From the NCBI GenBank assembly GCA_024640685.1, contig JAHEEN010000011.1, forward strand, positions 1 to 35,686: a stretch of 35,686 nucleotides of DNA, given 5' to 3'. Positions 1 to 8,624 of this stretch are shown in pieces (the stretch's first letter is position 1; each line of letters opens with the position of its first letter). This DNA is from Rhodospirillaceae bacterium (GTDB taxonomy: Bacteria; Pseudomonadota; Gammaproteobacteria; Steroidobacterales; Rariloculaceae). The notes under the pieces are model-generated. The model was given only the letters and a program-made list of their open reading frames with translations, made no database searches and was not told the origin of the DNA. Made by a program: the position numbers and the translations under genes.

Positions 1-794
1 CGCACCCACGGATGCGGCTCGCCCCGTCGCCGCTCTGCCAGAAGCTCGGCGCGCTCGAACAGCGTCGGCGCCCCGTACGGCGTGATGTCGTAGTGATTGA
101 CGATCTGCACGTCGATCTCCGAGCCTGCCATCGCCTTGATACGCTCGCAGTCGGCGATGAACTCGCGAACGATATCGGGCTCATCGATGCGCAGCGCCGT
201 GCCGCCGTGAAAGTACGCGTTATGGCGCGTACCGTTGTCGTAGACCGGGAACTTGAACGATGTCGTGCCTCGCGTGTGACCGGGCGTGATCTCGAACTCG
301 AGCGTCAAGTCGCCGAGACGCAGCGTATCGCCTTCCTCGATGACGATATCGCGCGGTGGCGCGTAGTCGCCAAGGTCCGCCTCGATCATCTCCCAGTCGG
401 CCTCGGCGGCTCCCCACTGAACGTCGAGAACGTCCTTGAGCGCGACCGCGCCGCGATAGTGATCGCGGTGGCCTTGCAGAATCAGCACGTAGCGGATATC
501 GCGAGGCCGCAATCCGACCTTGCGGATGTTGTTTAGCAGGTACTCGAGATATCCCGGCAGATCGTACATCGTATCGATCAGGATGTGGCCTTCGTCGGTT
601 GTGATCACGTAGCTTGCGACCTCGCCTTGACCGACGAAGTAGAGGTTGTCGAACACTTGAAACGGCTCTCTCGCCATCGTCGAGAGGTCGTTGCGCGGCG
701 AGACGCGGCTCGGTGTCGGTTGGGCGGTCGCTATGCTCAGCGATACTGTCAGGGCGATGCCGGCAACGGCCGTCGCAAGTCGGAGTCTGCGCAT
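1..794 (-). CDS. Secreted metallo-beta-lactamase-fold hydrolase, subclass B3-like (partial, C-terminus beyond window)
   Basis: Reading the minus strand from ATG at 794: MRRLRLATAVAGIALTVSLSIATAQ...FQVFDNLYFVGQGEVASYVITTDEGHILIDTMYD...RYVLILQGHRDHYRGA...EFEITPGHTRGTTSF. Has a signal peptide and MBL motifs (QGHRDH, PGHT). Open to the window edge, so absent from the ORF track. Confidence 0.85.
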   Translation of the reverse strand, partial: MRRLRLATAVAGIALTVSLSIATAQPTPSRVSPRNDLSTMAREPFQVFDNLYFVGQGEVASYVITTDEGHILIDTMYDLPGYLEYLLNNIRKVGLRPRDIRYVLILQGHRDHYRGAVALKDVLDVQWGAAEADWEMIEADLGDYAPPRDIVIEEGDTLRLGDLTLEFEITPGHTRGTTSFKFPVYDNGTRHNAYFHGGTALRIDEPDIVREFIADCERIKAMAGSEIDVQIVNHYDITPYGAPTLFERAELLAERRRGEPHPWV

Positions 795-800
795 CTGTCG

Positions 801-1466
801 TTATTCTCTCGTCACGGTTTCACGGGTTTGCTTGATGAGCTCGTTGTTCTCGCCCCAGTCATAGCGAATGCGGCGTCCTTGCTCGTCGATAAATCTCAGC
901 CCTTGCTGGAACATGCCCTGCGGCGGAGTATTGCGGGGCACCGTCGCCTCGACGATGTAAAGGCGATTCTCGTGCAGGTAGATGCCCGCATAGGTCCGCG
1001 AGCCATTGTCGTTCGTCAGCTGGATCTGGTGACCGGGGACGCGGTCGATGTGATGCCACGCGTCGAACGTGATCTCGCCTCCGCGCTGGCGAAACTGTGC
1101 GGCCGCATAGGCCACCGATGCGACGATGTCGACTCGCCAGTAGTTGTATCGCTGCGGTGAATCCGCCTCGGTGTAGTTCGTGCGCGCCAAATGAATCGCT
1201 TCGGCATCGCGGTAGTCGATGATCGTCACGGCATAGTAGCGGCCGTCGACGTCGAGCGAATAGACGCGTCCAGGGAAGACCGCGCCGTATTCCGAATCCC
1301 ACTCGATCTCGCGAACAGTCGGCGTGCCCGGGAACACCGTTGCAAAGCCGTCCTCGATACTGATGACGTCTTGCCAGCCCTGCGCGGATGCTAATTGAGC
1401 GACGAGCGCAACGGTAAGCGACGCCAGTGCCACGAAGACTGGGAGCGTAGGGCGGTTACTGGCCAC
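801..1466 (-). CDS. Hypothetical secreted protein
   Basis: Subset of ORF 801..1703. GTG at 1466 gives VASNRPTLPVFVALASLTVALVAQLASAQGW, a signal peptide. This start overlaps the upstream stop codon by 1 nt (TAGTG). Confidence 0.7.
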   Translation of the reverse strand: MASNRPTLPVFVALASLTVALVAQLASAQGWQDVISIEDGFATVFPGTPTVREIEWDSEYGAVFPGRVYSLDVDGRYYAVTIIDYRDAEAIHLARTNYTEADSPQRYNYWRVDIVASVAYAAAQFRQRGGEITFDAWHHIDRVPGHQIQLTNDNGSRTYAGIYLHENRLYIVEATVPRNTPPQGMFQQGLRFIDEQGRRIRYDWGENNELIKQTRETVTRE

Positions 1467-1843
1467 TAATCCCACTCTTTTTCGACGCCGCCCGGCGGCG
1501 TCACGAAGCCGAGCAAACAGCCGTTTGAGCCATCCCTCAGCTGGTGGCAGCGTACCTTGATCGTATCGCCGTTCTTGACGCTGTCCGGCTGCCAGCCGCC
1601 ACGCGTCAGCGAAGCTGGGCTGCCGCCTTCCAGCGCCCAAATCGTCGGCTCGCCGCTGTCGTCCATCACTTCGAGATAAATCCAGGTATGCGGATTGACC
1701 CACAAGAGCTCGCTGACGCGGCCCTCGAGGTGTGTGTAGTTGTTGACGTCGTAATTACCGTGTGAGTGATGCGCGGTCACCGGCAGTGCAAGCATCGCAG
1801 CGACTAGCGCGACTGTCGCGGCTGCTCTGTGTGTCGCATTCAT
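1466..1843 (-). CDS. DUF6152-like small secreted protein
   Basis: MNATHRAAATVALVAAMLALPVTAHHSHGNYDV...LEGRVSELLWVNPHTWIYLEV...WALEGGS. Signal peptide then HHS, with a GRV...WVNPH.WIYLEV core; a paralog lies at 17351. Confidence 0.75.
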   Translation of the reverse strand: MNATHRAAATVALVAAMLALPVTAHHSHGNYDVNNYTHLEGRVSELLWVNPHTWIYLEVMDDSGEPTIWALEGGSPASLTRGGWQPDSVKNGDTIKVRCHQLRDGSNGCLLGFVTPPGGVEKEWD

Positions 1844-1990
1844 GGGCTCACCGATTCGAGATCGTAACCGACTGATTCTAGCACCCCGCCGAAGATGCGA
1901 CTATTCGCTGAACGGTGCCGCATTCTCGATTCAAGCTACACACTCATTTGCAATTATTGCCCTGAAATATCAGCGCGGCGGGCCGCGCCG

Positions 1991-3490
1991 TCAACTCGTC
2001 ATCGAGCTGATGCGGCCGTTTTCGATGTGCATTTCACGGTTGAACTCCGCGCCATTGATCGCGACGTGCGTCGCGCATACGAGCTGACTGCCGCGTGCGA
2101 TGACCTGGCCGAGCTCGCGCGTCACGAGGTCGAGATGCCCTGGATCCAAACCCTCCCAAGGCTCATCGAGAAGCAGGATCTTCGGCGAATGCACGACGGC
2201 TCTTGCAATCAGGACGCGGCGAAACTGTCCGTACGAAAGCGCCTTGACGTTGCGCTTCTCAAACTGCGCGAGCTCGAATTGCTCGAGCAGCTCATCGACG
2301 ATGCGATTCTCGTCGGGCTTCAGCCGGCGTGTCTGGCCGATGCTCGAGTCGAATCCCGACGCGATGCACTCGCGCACGTTCGACGGGTACCAATAACCGG
2401 CCTGAAGCTCCGGCGACACCCAAGCGATTTGTCGGCGCAACGACCAGACGTTCTCGGGGTTATCGATGCCGACGAAGCGAACCGAGCCTCCCTTCGCTGG
2501 GCGGACCTGGCCATGCAGCAGCCGCAGCAACGTGCTCTTACCGGCGCCGTTCGGCCCGGTGATCTGCCAGTGCTCGCCCTCATAGAGGGTCCAATCGATA
2601 TCGACGAGCGCACGACGATGGTCGAGCCACACGCTGGCGTGCTCAATCTCGACGATCGGTCGCGCCGTCATGTTGCGCGGCGTTGCGTTCGCTGTCGGAA
2701 TTGCAGCAGCAGGGAGTTCGCCGCTCGCTGTCGTCGGCATTTTCGCTGCCGCCGGTACTGGGCCGGATTCGACGATGTGCCCGGCCTCGATCCGCAGCAG
2801 TCGATTCAGAGAGCGCGGCAGATTCGCGGCCGCATGATACGAGCAGATGACGGTCGTCTCCGACGTGACGTCGTCGATCATTTCGTTGAGCGCGCGTCGC
2901 GACTGCGGGTCGAGCCCGGCTAGCGGCTCGTCGAGAATCAGCACGCTCGGCTTGAATGCGAGGCCGCGGGCGATCAGCACGCGACGTTGCTCGCCGCGGG
3001 AAAGCTCGAGGAAGGGGCGCTCGGCAAGGTGCAGCAGCTTTAGCTTGCGTAACAGTCCCCGCGCCCGAATTCGATCCGGCGCGTTCGGTTCACGGCGTGG
3101 CACGTCAGTACGCGCGAGGCCCGAGATCACGACGTCGGTTGCATCGAAGTTCCAGCCGAGCCGCGTGTAACGATCTTGCAGCTCGTGACCGACCAGTGTG
3201 ATCTTGCCGAGCGCCTCGACCGCATCGGTTTGCAGGTCGCCGCCGAAGTCGTAGCGGCGCGTGCCGCCTCCGGGCGCAGGCCATAGGTTACCCGCAAGGA
3301 GGCGTAGAAACGTGGTCTTGCCGCTGCCGTTGGCGCCGATGATTGCCCAGTGCTCACCGGCGCCGAGTTCCCAGCTGACGTCGTGCAGCACGGTATTGCC
3401 CGCGAGCGCTACGTTGACGTTTCGCAGAATGATCATCGGGCGTGCCATGGTCGGCGTCGGAGCGGCCTCGCTCCGGTCGGAATCGGTCAT
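1991..3490 (-). CDS. ABC transporter ATP-binding protein with two nucleotide-binding domains (ModF-like)
   Basis: Two Walker A motifs (GANGSGKTT, GPNGAGKST), two signature motifs (LSRGEQRRVLIARG, LSYGQFRRVLIARA) and two Walker B motifs (VLILDEPLAGLDP, ILLLDEPWEGLDP). No membrane domain. Confidence 0.85.
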   Translation of the reverse strand: MTDSDRSEAAPTPTMARPMIILRNVNVALAGNTVLHDVSWELGAGEHWAIIGANGSGKTTFLRLLAGNLWPAPGGGTRRYDFGGDLQTDAVEALGKITLVGHELQDRYTRLGWNFDATDVVISGLARTDVPRREPNAPDRIRARGLLRKLKLLHLAERPFLELSRGEQRRVLIARGLAFKPSVLILDEPLAGLDPQSRRALNEMIDDVTSETTVICSYHAAANLPRSLNRLLRIEAGHIVESGPVPAAAKMPTTASGELPAAAIPTANATPRNMTARPIVEIEHASVWLDHRRALVDIDWTLYEGEHWQITGPNGAGKSTLLRLLHGQVRPAKGGSVRFVGIDNPENVWSLRRQIAWVSPELQAGYWYPSNVRECIASGFDSSIGQTRRLKPDENRIVDELLEQFELAQFEKRNVKALSYGQFRRVLIARAVVHSPKILLLDEPWEGLDPGHLDLVTRELGQVIARGSQLVCATHVAINGAEFNREMHIENGRISSMTS

Positions 3491-3498
3491 CGTGCGTA

Positions 3499-4476
3499 TT
3501 ATACGGGCGGACCGCCGGCGGGGTCGTCGCAGCAGCGGTGCACTTCAACCGCGACGTGCACGAGGCCGAGTCCGGACGGCACCAGGGCCTTGTAGTGATC
3601 CGGCGCCTCGGGTGCATGCGTGACGATCGAGATGATCGCCGAGTAGATTTCCGGACCAACGGCCCAGACGTGCAGATCGACGATGCGGTTGTCGGCCTGG
3701 CTTTCGATGCTTTCCTTGACCGCGCTACGGATACGCTCGGGCGCCTCGCGGTCCAACAGCACGGTCGACGTCGTGTGCAGCAGGCCGATCGACCAGCGTG
3801 CCACCAAGAGCGCGCCGACGATGCCCATTAACGGGTCGGCCCAGATCAAGCCGAGATACTTCGCACCGAGGAGCGCAAAGATCGCGAGCAGCGACGTCAA
3901 CGCGTCGGCCAGCACATGTAGGTAGGCGGCGACGAGATTGTGGTCATGATGATGATGGTGATGCGCGCCGTGGTCGTCTGAGTGTGCGGCGTTCGCGCCA
4001 TGCGAATGGTCGTGGTCATGATGGCCGAGTATTACGACCGAGACGCCGTTGACGATCAGCCCAATGACTGCGACGGCGATCGCTTGATTGAAGGCGATCG
4101 GCACCGGTGCGATGAACCGCCCAATACTCTCCCAGATCATCGCGACCGAAAAGCCTGCGAGCAGTATCGCGCCGGTGAAGCCTCCGAGTGTATTGACCTT
4201 GCCGGTGCCGAAGCTAAAGCGCTCGTTGTGTGCGTTGCGCCGCGCATAGACGTAGGCGAACGCGTTGATGCTGAGCGCCGCGGCGTGCGAGGCCATGTGC
4301 AAGCCGTCGGCGAGCAATGCCATCGAGCCATAGACGATGCCGGCGGCGATCTCGACGACCATCATCGTGCTCGTCAGCGCGATGACGATGAACGTGCGTG
4401 ATTCTCCAGGGCGCTTGCGGTGCTGACCGAAAGCGTGCGAATGCTGCCACTGCTCGAGATTATGTTGGTGTGCCAT
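3499..4476 (-). CDS. dmeF: Cation diffusion facilitator (CDF), DmeF-type divalent metal efflux protein
   Basis: MAHQHNLEQWQHSHAFGQ N-terminus, six-helix CDF pattern, and a His-rich cytoplasmic loop GHHDHDHSHGANAAHSDDHGAHHHHHHDHN. Confidence 0.8.
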   Translation of the reverse strand: MAHQHNLEQWQHSHAFGQHRKRPGESRTFIVIALTSTMMVVEIAAGIVYGSMALLADGLHMASHAAALSINAFAYVYARRNAHNERFSFGTGKVNTLGGFTGAILLAGFSVAMIWESIGRFIAPVPIAFNQAIAVAVIGLIVNGVSVVILGHHDHDHSHGANAAHSDDHGAHHHHHHDHNLVAAYLHVLADALTSLLAIFALLGAKYLGLIWADPLMGIVGALLVARWSIGLLHTTSTVLLDREAPERIRSAVKESIESQADNRIVDLHVWAVGPEIYSAIISIVTHAPEAPDHYKALVPSGLGLVHVAVEVHRCCDDPAGGPPV

Positions 4477-5248
4477 TGTCCAGTCGCGACCACGGTAGGA
4501 CGTAGCGGGTCGATTTGTTAATGCCTTCGAGCGTAGAGATGCGATAGACGTCGCGCAAGTTGGCCGGCGTCAGGACATCGGCCGGCGCGCCATGCGCTGC
4601 GATGCGGCCGTCGTGCAGCAGCACGACCCGATCCATGAAGCGCATTGTCAGCGTCAAGTCGTGCAGCACCGCAAGCACGCCGGTGCCCGAATGGGCCGTG
4701 TCACGCAGGATTTCCATGACGTGCAGCTGGTGATAGGGATCAAGGCCTGCGACAGGCTCGTCGACCAACAGCAGCGGTGCCTCGACGGCAAGCGCGCGCG
4801 CCAGCAGCACGCGTGTGCGCTCGCCACCCGACAACACCGTTGCGCGTCTAGCAGACAGCGGCGCGGCATCGACGGCTGCCAGTGCGCGCGTTGCGACTTC
4901 GTCGGACCGGGCATCGGGCGGGGCTAGCCTCGATCGATGCGGATAGCGTCCGAGCATGACGATTTCGCTGACTGGCAGAGGCCACTCAATCTGTCGGTCT
5001 TGCGGCAAGTAGGCCAGTGCTCGTGCGCGTGCCCGGGTGTCGAAGTCGTCGATCGCGCGGCCATCGAGACGCACGCTGCCGCCGGTTATGCGTTGGCTGC
5101 CGACAATCGCACGCAACAACGTCGTCTTGCCGGCGCCGTTGGGCCCGATCAAGCCGACGAGCTCACCGGGGGCGACGGACAGAGCGACGTGATCGAGCAA
5201 TACGCGCTCCTGTGCTCTGACGACGAGGCTGTCGACGTCGAGTTGCAT
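4460..5248 (-). CDS. btuD: Cobalamin/iron-siderophore family ABC transporter ATP-binding protein
   Basis: GPNGAGKTTLLRAIVG, LSGGERTRVLLARALA, LLLVDEPVAGLDP. Located between a FecCD permease gene and dmeF. Confidence 0.85.
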   Translation of the reverse strand: MQLDVDSLVVRAQERVLLDHVALSVAPGELVGLIGPNGAGKTTLLRAIVGSQRITGGSVRLDGRAIDDFDTRARARALAYLPQDRQIEWPLPVSEIVMLGRYPHRSRLAPPDARSDEVATRALAAVDAAPLSARRATVLSGGERTRVLLARALAVEAPLLLVDEPVAGLDPYHQLHVMEILRDTAHSGTGVLAVLHDLTLTMRFMDRVVLLHDGRIAAHGAPADVLTPANLRDVYRISTLEGINKSTRYVLPWSRLDNGTPT

Positions 5249-5257
5249 TACGCTCTT

Positions 5258-6259
5258 CTAGCTCGCGCCGTAGGCGCTACGACTGCGCACGACGAGGTAG
5301 AAGAAAAACGGCACGCCGATCAGTGCCGTGACGACGCCGAGCCTAACCTCGCTTTCGGTGCTGAGCAGGCGCACGCAGACGTCCGCGGCCAAGAGCAGCG
5401 CCGCGCCCCCGAGCGCGCTGACCGGCAACAAGCGGCTCGGATGAAAGCCGACGAGCGGGCGCAGCAGATGGGGCACGACGAGGCCGACAAAGCCGATTAC
5501 GCCGGCGACCGCCGTCGCCGCACCGACGCAACATGCCGCGCCGAGCGTTACGAGCCATTGTAGGCGCGCTAAGTCCACGCCGAGGCTGATCGCCGTCTCT
5601 GGGCCAAGCGTCAGCGCGGCCAGTTGCCCTGAGGTCGCGGCTAGCAGTCCCCAGCCGAGCGCGACGAATGGCAGGATCAGCCAAACGTCCGCCAAGCTGC
5701 GATCCGTTATCGAGCCGAGCATCCAGTAGACGATCTCCAGCGATGCGAACGGATTCGATGACAGCGACAGTGCCAGCGCGGTCAGCGCGCCGCAGAGGCT
5801 AGAGATTGCGACGCCAGCCAGTATCAGCGTCAGCGCGCCGCCGCGCGCTGCGAGTGGCTGCAAGACCGATACTGCGGTCAGCGAGCCTGCGATCGCGAGC
5901 AGCGGCAGGACGACCGGGAAGCGCATTGCGATGCCGCTATAGATCGCTATGACCGCGCCGAGCGCGGCCGCGCTTGAAATGCCGATGATGCCGGGCTCGG
6001 CCAGCGGATTTCGAAGGAAACCCTGCAAGCTTGCGCCGGCGAGCCCGAGGCTTGCGCCGACAATCAACGCGAGTAGCGCGCGGGGTAGGCGCAGCTCCCA
6101 AATGATCAGCGACCACATTTCGCGATCGCGACCCGCAGCGAGATCGACGAATGCGCGCAACCCCGTGCCCGTGGGTCCGACTGCGAGTGATACAGCAAAT
6201 AGGACTGCGGTGAGTCCGACCAATGCGGCGAGCAGCGTGCCGAATCGGATCGGGTTCAC
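5258..6259 (-). CDS. btuC: FecCD-family ABC transporter permease (cobalamin, BtuC-like)
   Basis: LRLPRALLALIVGASLGLAGASLQGFLRNPLAEPGIIGISSAAALGAV and GFVGLVVPHLLRPLVGFHPSRLLPVSALGGAALLLAAD are classic FecCD permease motifs. Confidence 0.9.
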   Translation of the reverse strand: MNPIRFGTLLAALVGLTAVLFAVSLAVGPTGTGLRAFVDLAAGRDREMWSLIIWELRLPRALLALIVGASLGLAGASLQGFLRNPLAEPGIIGISSAAALGAVIAIYSGIAMRFPVVLPLLAIAGSLTAVSVLQPLAARGGALTLILAGVAISSLCGALTALALSLSSNPFASLEIVYWMLGSITDRSLADVWLILPFVALGWGLLAATSGQLAALTLGPETAISLGVDLARLQWLVTLGAACCVGAATAVAGVIGFVGLVVPHLLRPLVGFHPSRLLPVSALGGAALLLAADVCVRLLSTESEVRLGVVTALIGVPFFFYLVVRSRSAYGAS

Positions 6260-7149
6260 GGCGAGCCTGCCTGCTGCTGGCCGATGATCTCGTCACGCGC
6301 CGCGCGCAAAGTTGCCAGCGCATCGAGCGTGTGCGGCGTGCCGCAGAGCCACGCGCTATCGGGTATGTCGACGAGGTGCGCGCGATCGATGACAGCGCGC
6401 AAGATTGGATGGCGCCACAGTCTCGACGCCAACGCCGGCGGGTCTTCCCACGGGTAGCCGAGGTCGACGATTTCCGGCTCGGCGTGCAACAAGCCCTCGA
6501 GGCTGAGTCGCATCGACTCGGTAAAACCGAATCGATCGCCTGGCGTTGCGAGTCCGGCCCGATGCACGATGTCGGCCAATAAGCCCGTTTGGCCCGTCGT
6601 CCAGCCGTTGGCGTCATAGTTGACGAACAGCGGTCGCTCCGCAGCATCGGCCACGCTGAGTTTCCGAAGCCGGGCTTCGAGCGCATCGACGATGACACGC
6701 GCCTTGTCTCGCTGATCGAGCGCAGCGCCGAGATGCAGAACATTGCTCGCGATGTCTGCGACAGTCTCGGCCATCGGCAGCTCGAGCACGGTAAAGCCGA
6801 TTCGCCGCAGCAGAGCGACGGTCGAGCGCATGCCGAACTGCCCTGTCACGATCAAGTCGGGCTCGAGCGCGATGATCTCCTCGGCCGTGCCGCGGTTCAG
6901 CGCGATGCCTTCGATCTCTGTGGCGATCGCCGACGTGCGCGGATCGGCTGCAATGTAGGATAGCGATGCAATGCGCTCGCGCGGTGCTAGTGCGGCAACG
7001 AGCTGATCGGTGCAGACGTTGATCGACACAATGCGCTCGGGGCGCGCGTCGGCGACCGAGATGTAGCTGAGCGTTGCCACTAGCGCGCACAGCGGCGCGA
7101 GCGTCCGTCCCCGAACACGGCCGTCAACACCACGCGCAATCCCATCCAT
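6256..7149 (-). CDS. btuF: Periplasmic cobalamin-binding protein (BtuF-like)
   Basis: PERIVSINVCTDQLVAALAPRERIASLSYIAADP...LEPDLIVTGQFG. The ORF track start (7359) lies inside the riboswitch; ATG 7149 (MDGIARGVDGRVRGRTLAPLCALVATLSYISVADA) or 7191 is more likely. ATGA overlap with btuC. Confidence 0.8.
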   Translation of the reverse strand: MDGIARGVDGRVRGRTLAPLCALVATLSYISVADARPERIVSINVCTDQLVAALAPRERIASLSYIAADPRTSAIATEIEGIALNRGTAEEIIALEPDLIVTGQFGMRSTVALLRRIGFTVLELPMAETVADIASNVLHLGAALDQRDKARVIVDALEARLRKLSVADAAERPLFVNYDANGWTTGQTGLLADIVHRAGLATPGDRFGFTESMRLSLEGLLHAEPEIVDLGYPWEDPPALASRLWRHPILRAVIDRAHLVDIPDSAWLCGTPHTLDALATLRAARDEIIGQQQAGSP

Positions 7150-7302
7150 CGCAGCCCCATCGCCAAATCTCTCGGACGTCGACGGCGGCATGTCGAGCTC
7201 GCGAGTGATCGGGTAACCACGTTGCGCACCGACGGCCGCGCCGGTGTCGCCACTGCGGTGTAGACCGCTCCGCTGGGTTGACCCGACCCATGGAAGGACG
7301 AC

Positions 7303-7455
7303 TCGACGGCAGGTCTCCTGGCTTGCGGCTCTGCGCCATCCGCTCGCCTTCCCAGGCAAACGCCCAGTGGCTCCGTGAACGGTGGCTCGTCGCTTACAGT
7401 TGCGGGTACAGCCACGGTGTCCGCCGCGTCGCGGCGACCGTGTTCCCTTTCAAAC
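7303..7455 (-). promoter_or_regulatory. Cobalamin (adenosylcobalamin-type) riboswitch
   Basis: Minus strand reads AAAGGGAACACGGT...GTGGCTGTACCCGCAACTGTAAGCGACGAGCCACC...GAGCCACTGGGC...CCTGGGAAGGCG...AAGCCAGGAGACCTGCCG, matching the conserved core and B12 box. Sits directly upstream of btuFCD. Edges approximate. Confidence 0.93.
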
Positions 7456-7479
7456 CCCAACGGGGTACCGTCTGGCTTG

Positions 7480-7508
7480 ACTATAGTCTCGGGTCGTCAA
7501 GCCAGCAA
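7480..7508 (-). promoter_or_regulatory. Putative sigma70-like promoter for the riboswitch transcript
   Basis: Minus strand TTGCTG-N17-TATAGT about 25-30 nt upstream of the riboswitch 5' end. The -10 matches well; the -35 is weak. Confidence 0.4.
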
Positions 7509-7522
7509 GCGAGCTCGGTTCA

Positions 7523-8605
7523 GTGTGCGGCAGCGTCAACGCGACGCGCATCGAGCTGCATGCAAACCGCGGAATCGATCAGGGATCGGAGGAGGCAGCC
7601 ATCGTCGTCGACGAACTTGCAACGGTATTGCCGACGGTCGAGTCCGTCGACGAGGCCGCCGTGCGTATTGGCGATTGGCTAATCGCGACGCCGATACTCG
7701 AGCACGACGAGCTCAACGCTCGGGCCGGTGCGCGCGTGCTCGTCAAAGCCGAGTCGCTGCAGCATACCGGTAGCTTCAAGATTCGCGGCGCGCTCAATCG
7801 CCTGTTGCGCGTCACTCACGATGAGCGTGCGTTCGGCGTCGTCGCGTACTCGTCGGGCAACCATGCCCAGGGCGTCGCAATGGCGGCGCAATGGCTCGGC
7901 GTCGATGCAACGATCGTCATGCCCGAGGATGCGCCGGAGGTCAAAAAGACCAACACGCGTGCACTGGGTGCCGAGATCGTCCTGTACGATCGGTACAGCG
8001 AGGATCGTGAACAAATCGCAGCCGACATCGTCGAGCGTCGCGGTGCCGTGCTCGTGCCTGCATTCGATCATCCCGACGTCATTGCCGGTCAAGGCACGGT
8101 CGGACTCGAGACCGCGCGATTCGCTGCGCGGCGACGCCTCGCGCTCGACGGGTTTTTTGCGCCGTGTGGCGGCGGTGGCCTGATCGGAGGATCGGCACTG
8201 GCCATCAATCGCGCATTCCCGCACTGTGACATCGTTGCCGTTGAACCGAAGTCCTACGACGATACCGGGCGATCGTTGGCCGCCAGCTCCAGGCAGAGCG
8301 TCGAGGGCCATCCGGCAACGCTGTGCGATGCGCTGATGGCGCCGACGCCAGGGGCGCTGACGTTCGCGCTCAATCGCGAGTTGCTGGCGCGCGCGGTCAC
8401 TGTGACCGATGCGCAGGCTCTACACGCGATGGCGTTTGCTGCACGCTACTTGAAGACCGTGCTTGAGCCGTCGGGCGCCGTCGCACTGGCTGCTGTGCTC
8501 GACGGCGCGGCAGCGTCGATGTCGTGCGTCGGTCTCGTATTGAGTGGCGGCAACGTCGATCGAGCCGTGCTCGAACGTGCGCTAGCCGAGTATCCGGAGC
8601 CTTAG
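7523..8605 (+). CDS. PLP-dependent threonine/serine dehydratase (IlvA / serine racemase-like)
   Basis: VLVKAESLQHTGSFKIRGALNRLL (PLP lysine), AYSSGNHAQGVAMAA, PCGGGGLIGGSALAI, LVLSGGNVD. Exact start uncertain (GTG at 7523 or downstream). Confidence 0.88.
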   Translation: MCGSVNATRIELHANRGIDQGSEEAAIVVDELATVLPTVESVDEAAVRIGDWLIATPILEHDELNARAGARVLVKAESLQHTGSFKIRGALNRLLRVTHDERAFGVVAYSSGNHAQGVAMAAQWLGVDATIVMPEDAPEVKKTNTRALGAEIVLYDRYSEDREQIAADIVERRGAVLVPAFDHPDVIAGQGTVGLETARFAARRRLALDGFFAPCGGGGLIGGSALAINRAFPHCDIVAVEPKSYDDTGRSLAASSRQSVEGHPATLCDALMAPTPGALTFALNRELLARAVTVTDAQALHAMAFAARYLKTVLEPSGAVALAAVLDGAAASMSCVGLVLSGGNVDRAVLERALAEYPEP

Positions 8606-8624
8606 CCCGCTCGGGTACGGCAGC

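Noticed and set aside
1895-2923. 342-aa plus-strand ORF
   Set aside because: Antisense to the ModF-like ABC protein with clear Walker motifs.
7150-7359. N-terminal extension of btuF in the ORF track
   Set aside because: Overlaps the riboswitch B12 box; translation there lacks a signal peptide, so a downstream ATG (7149 or 7191) is preferred.
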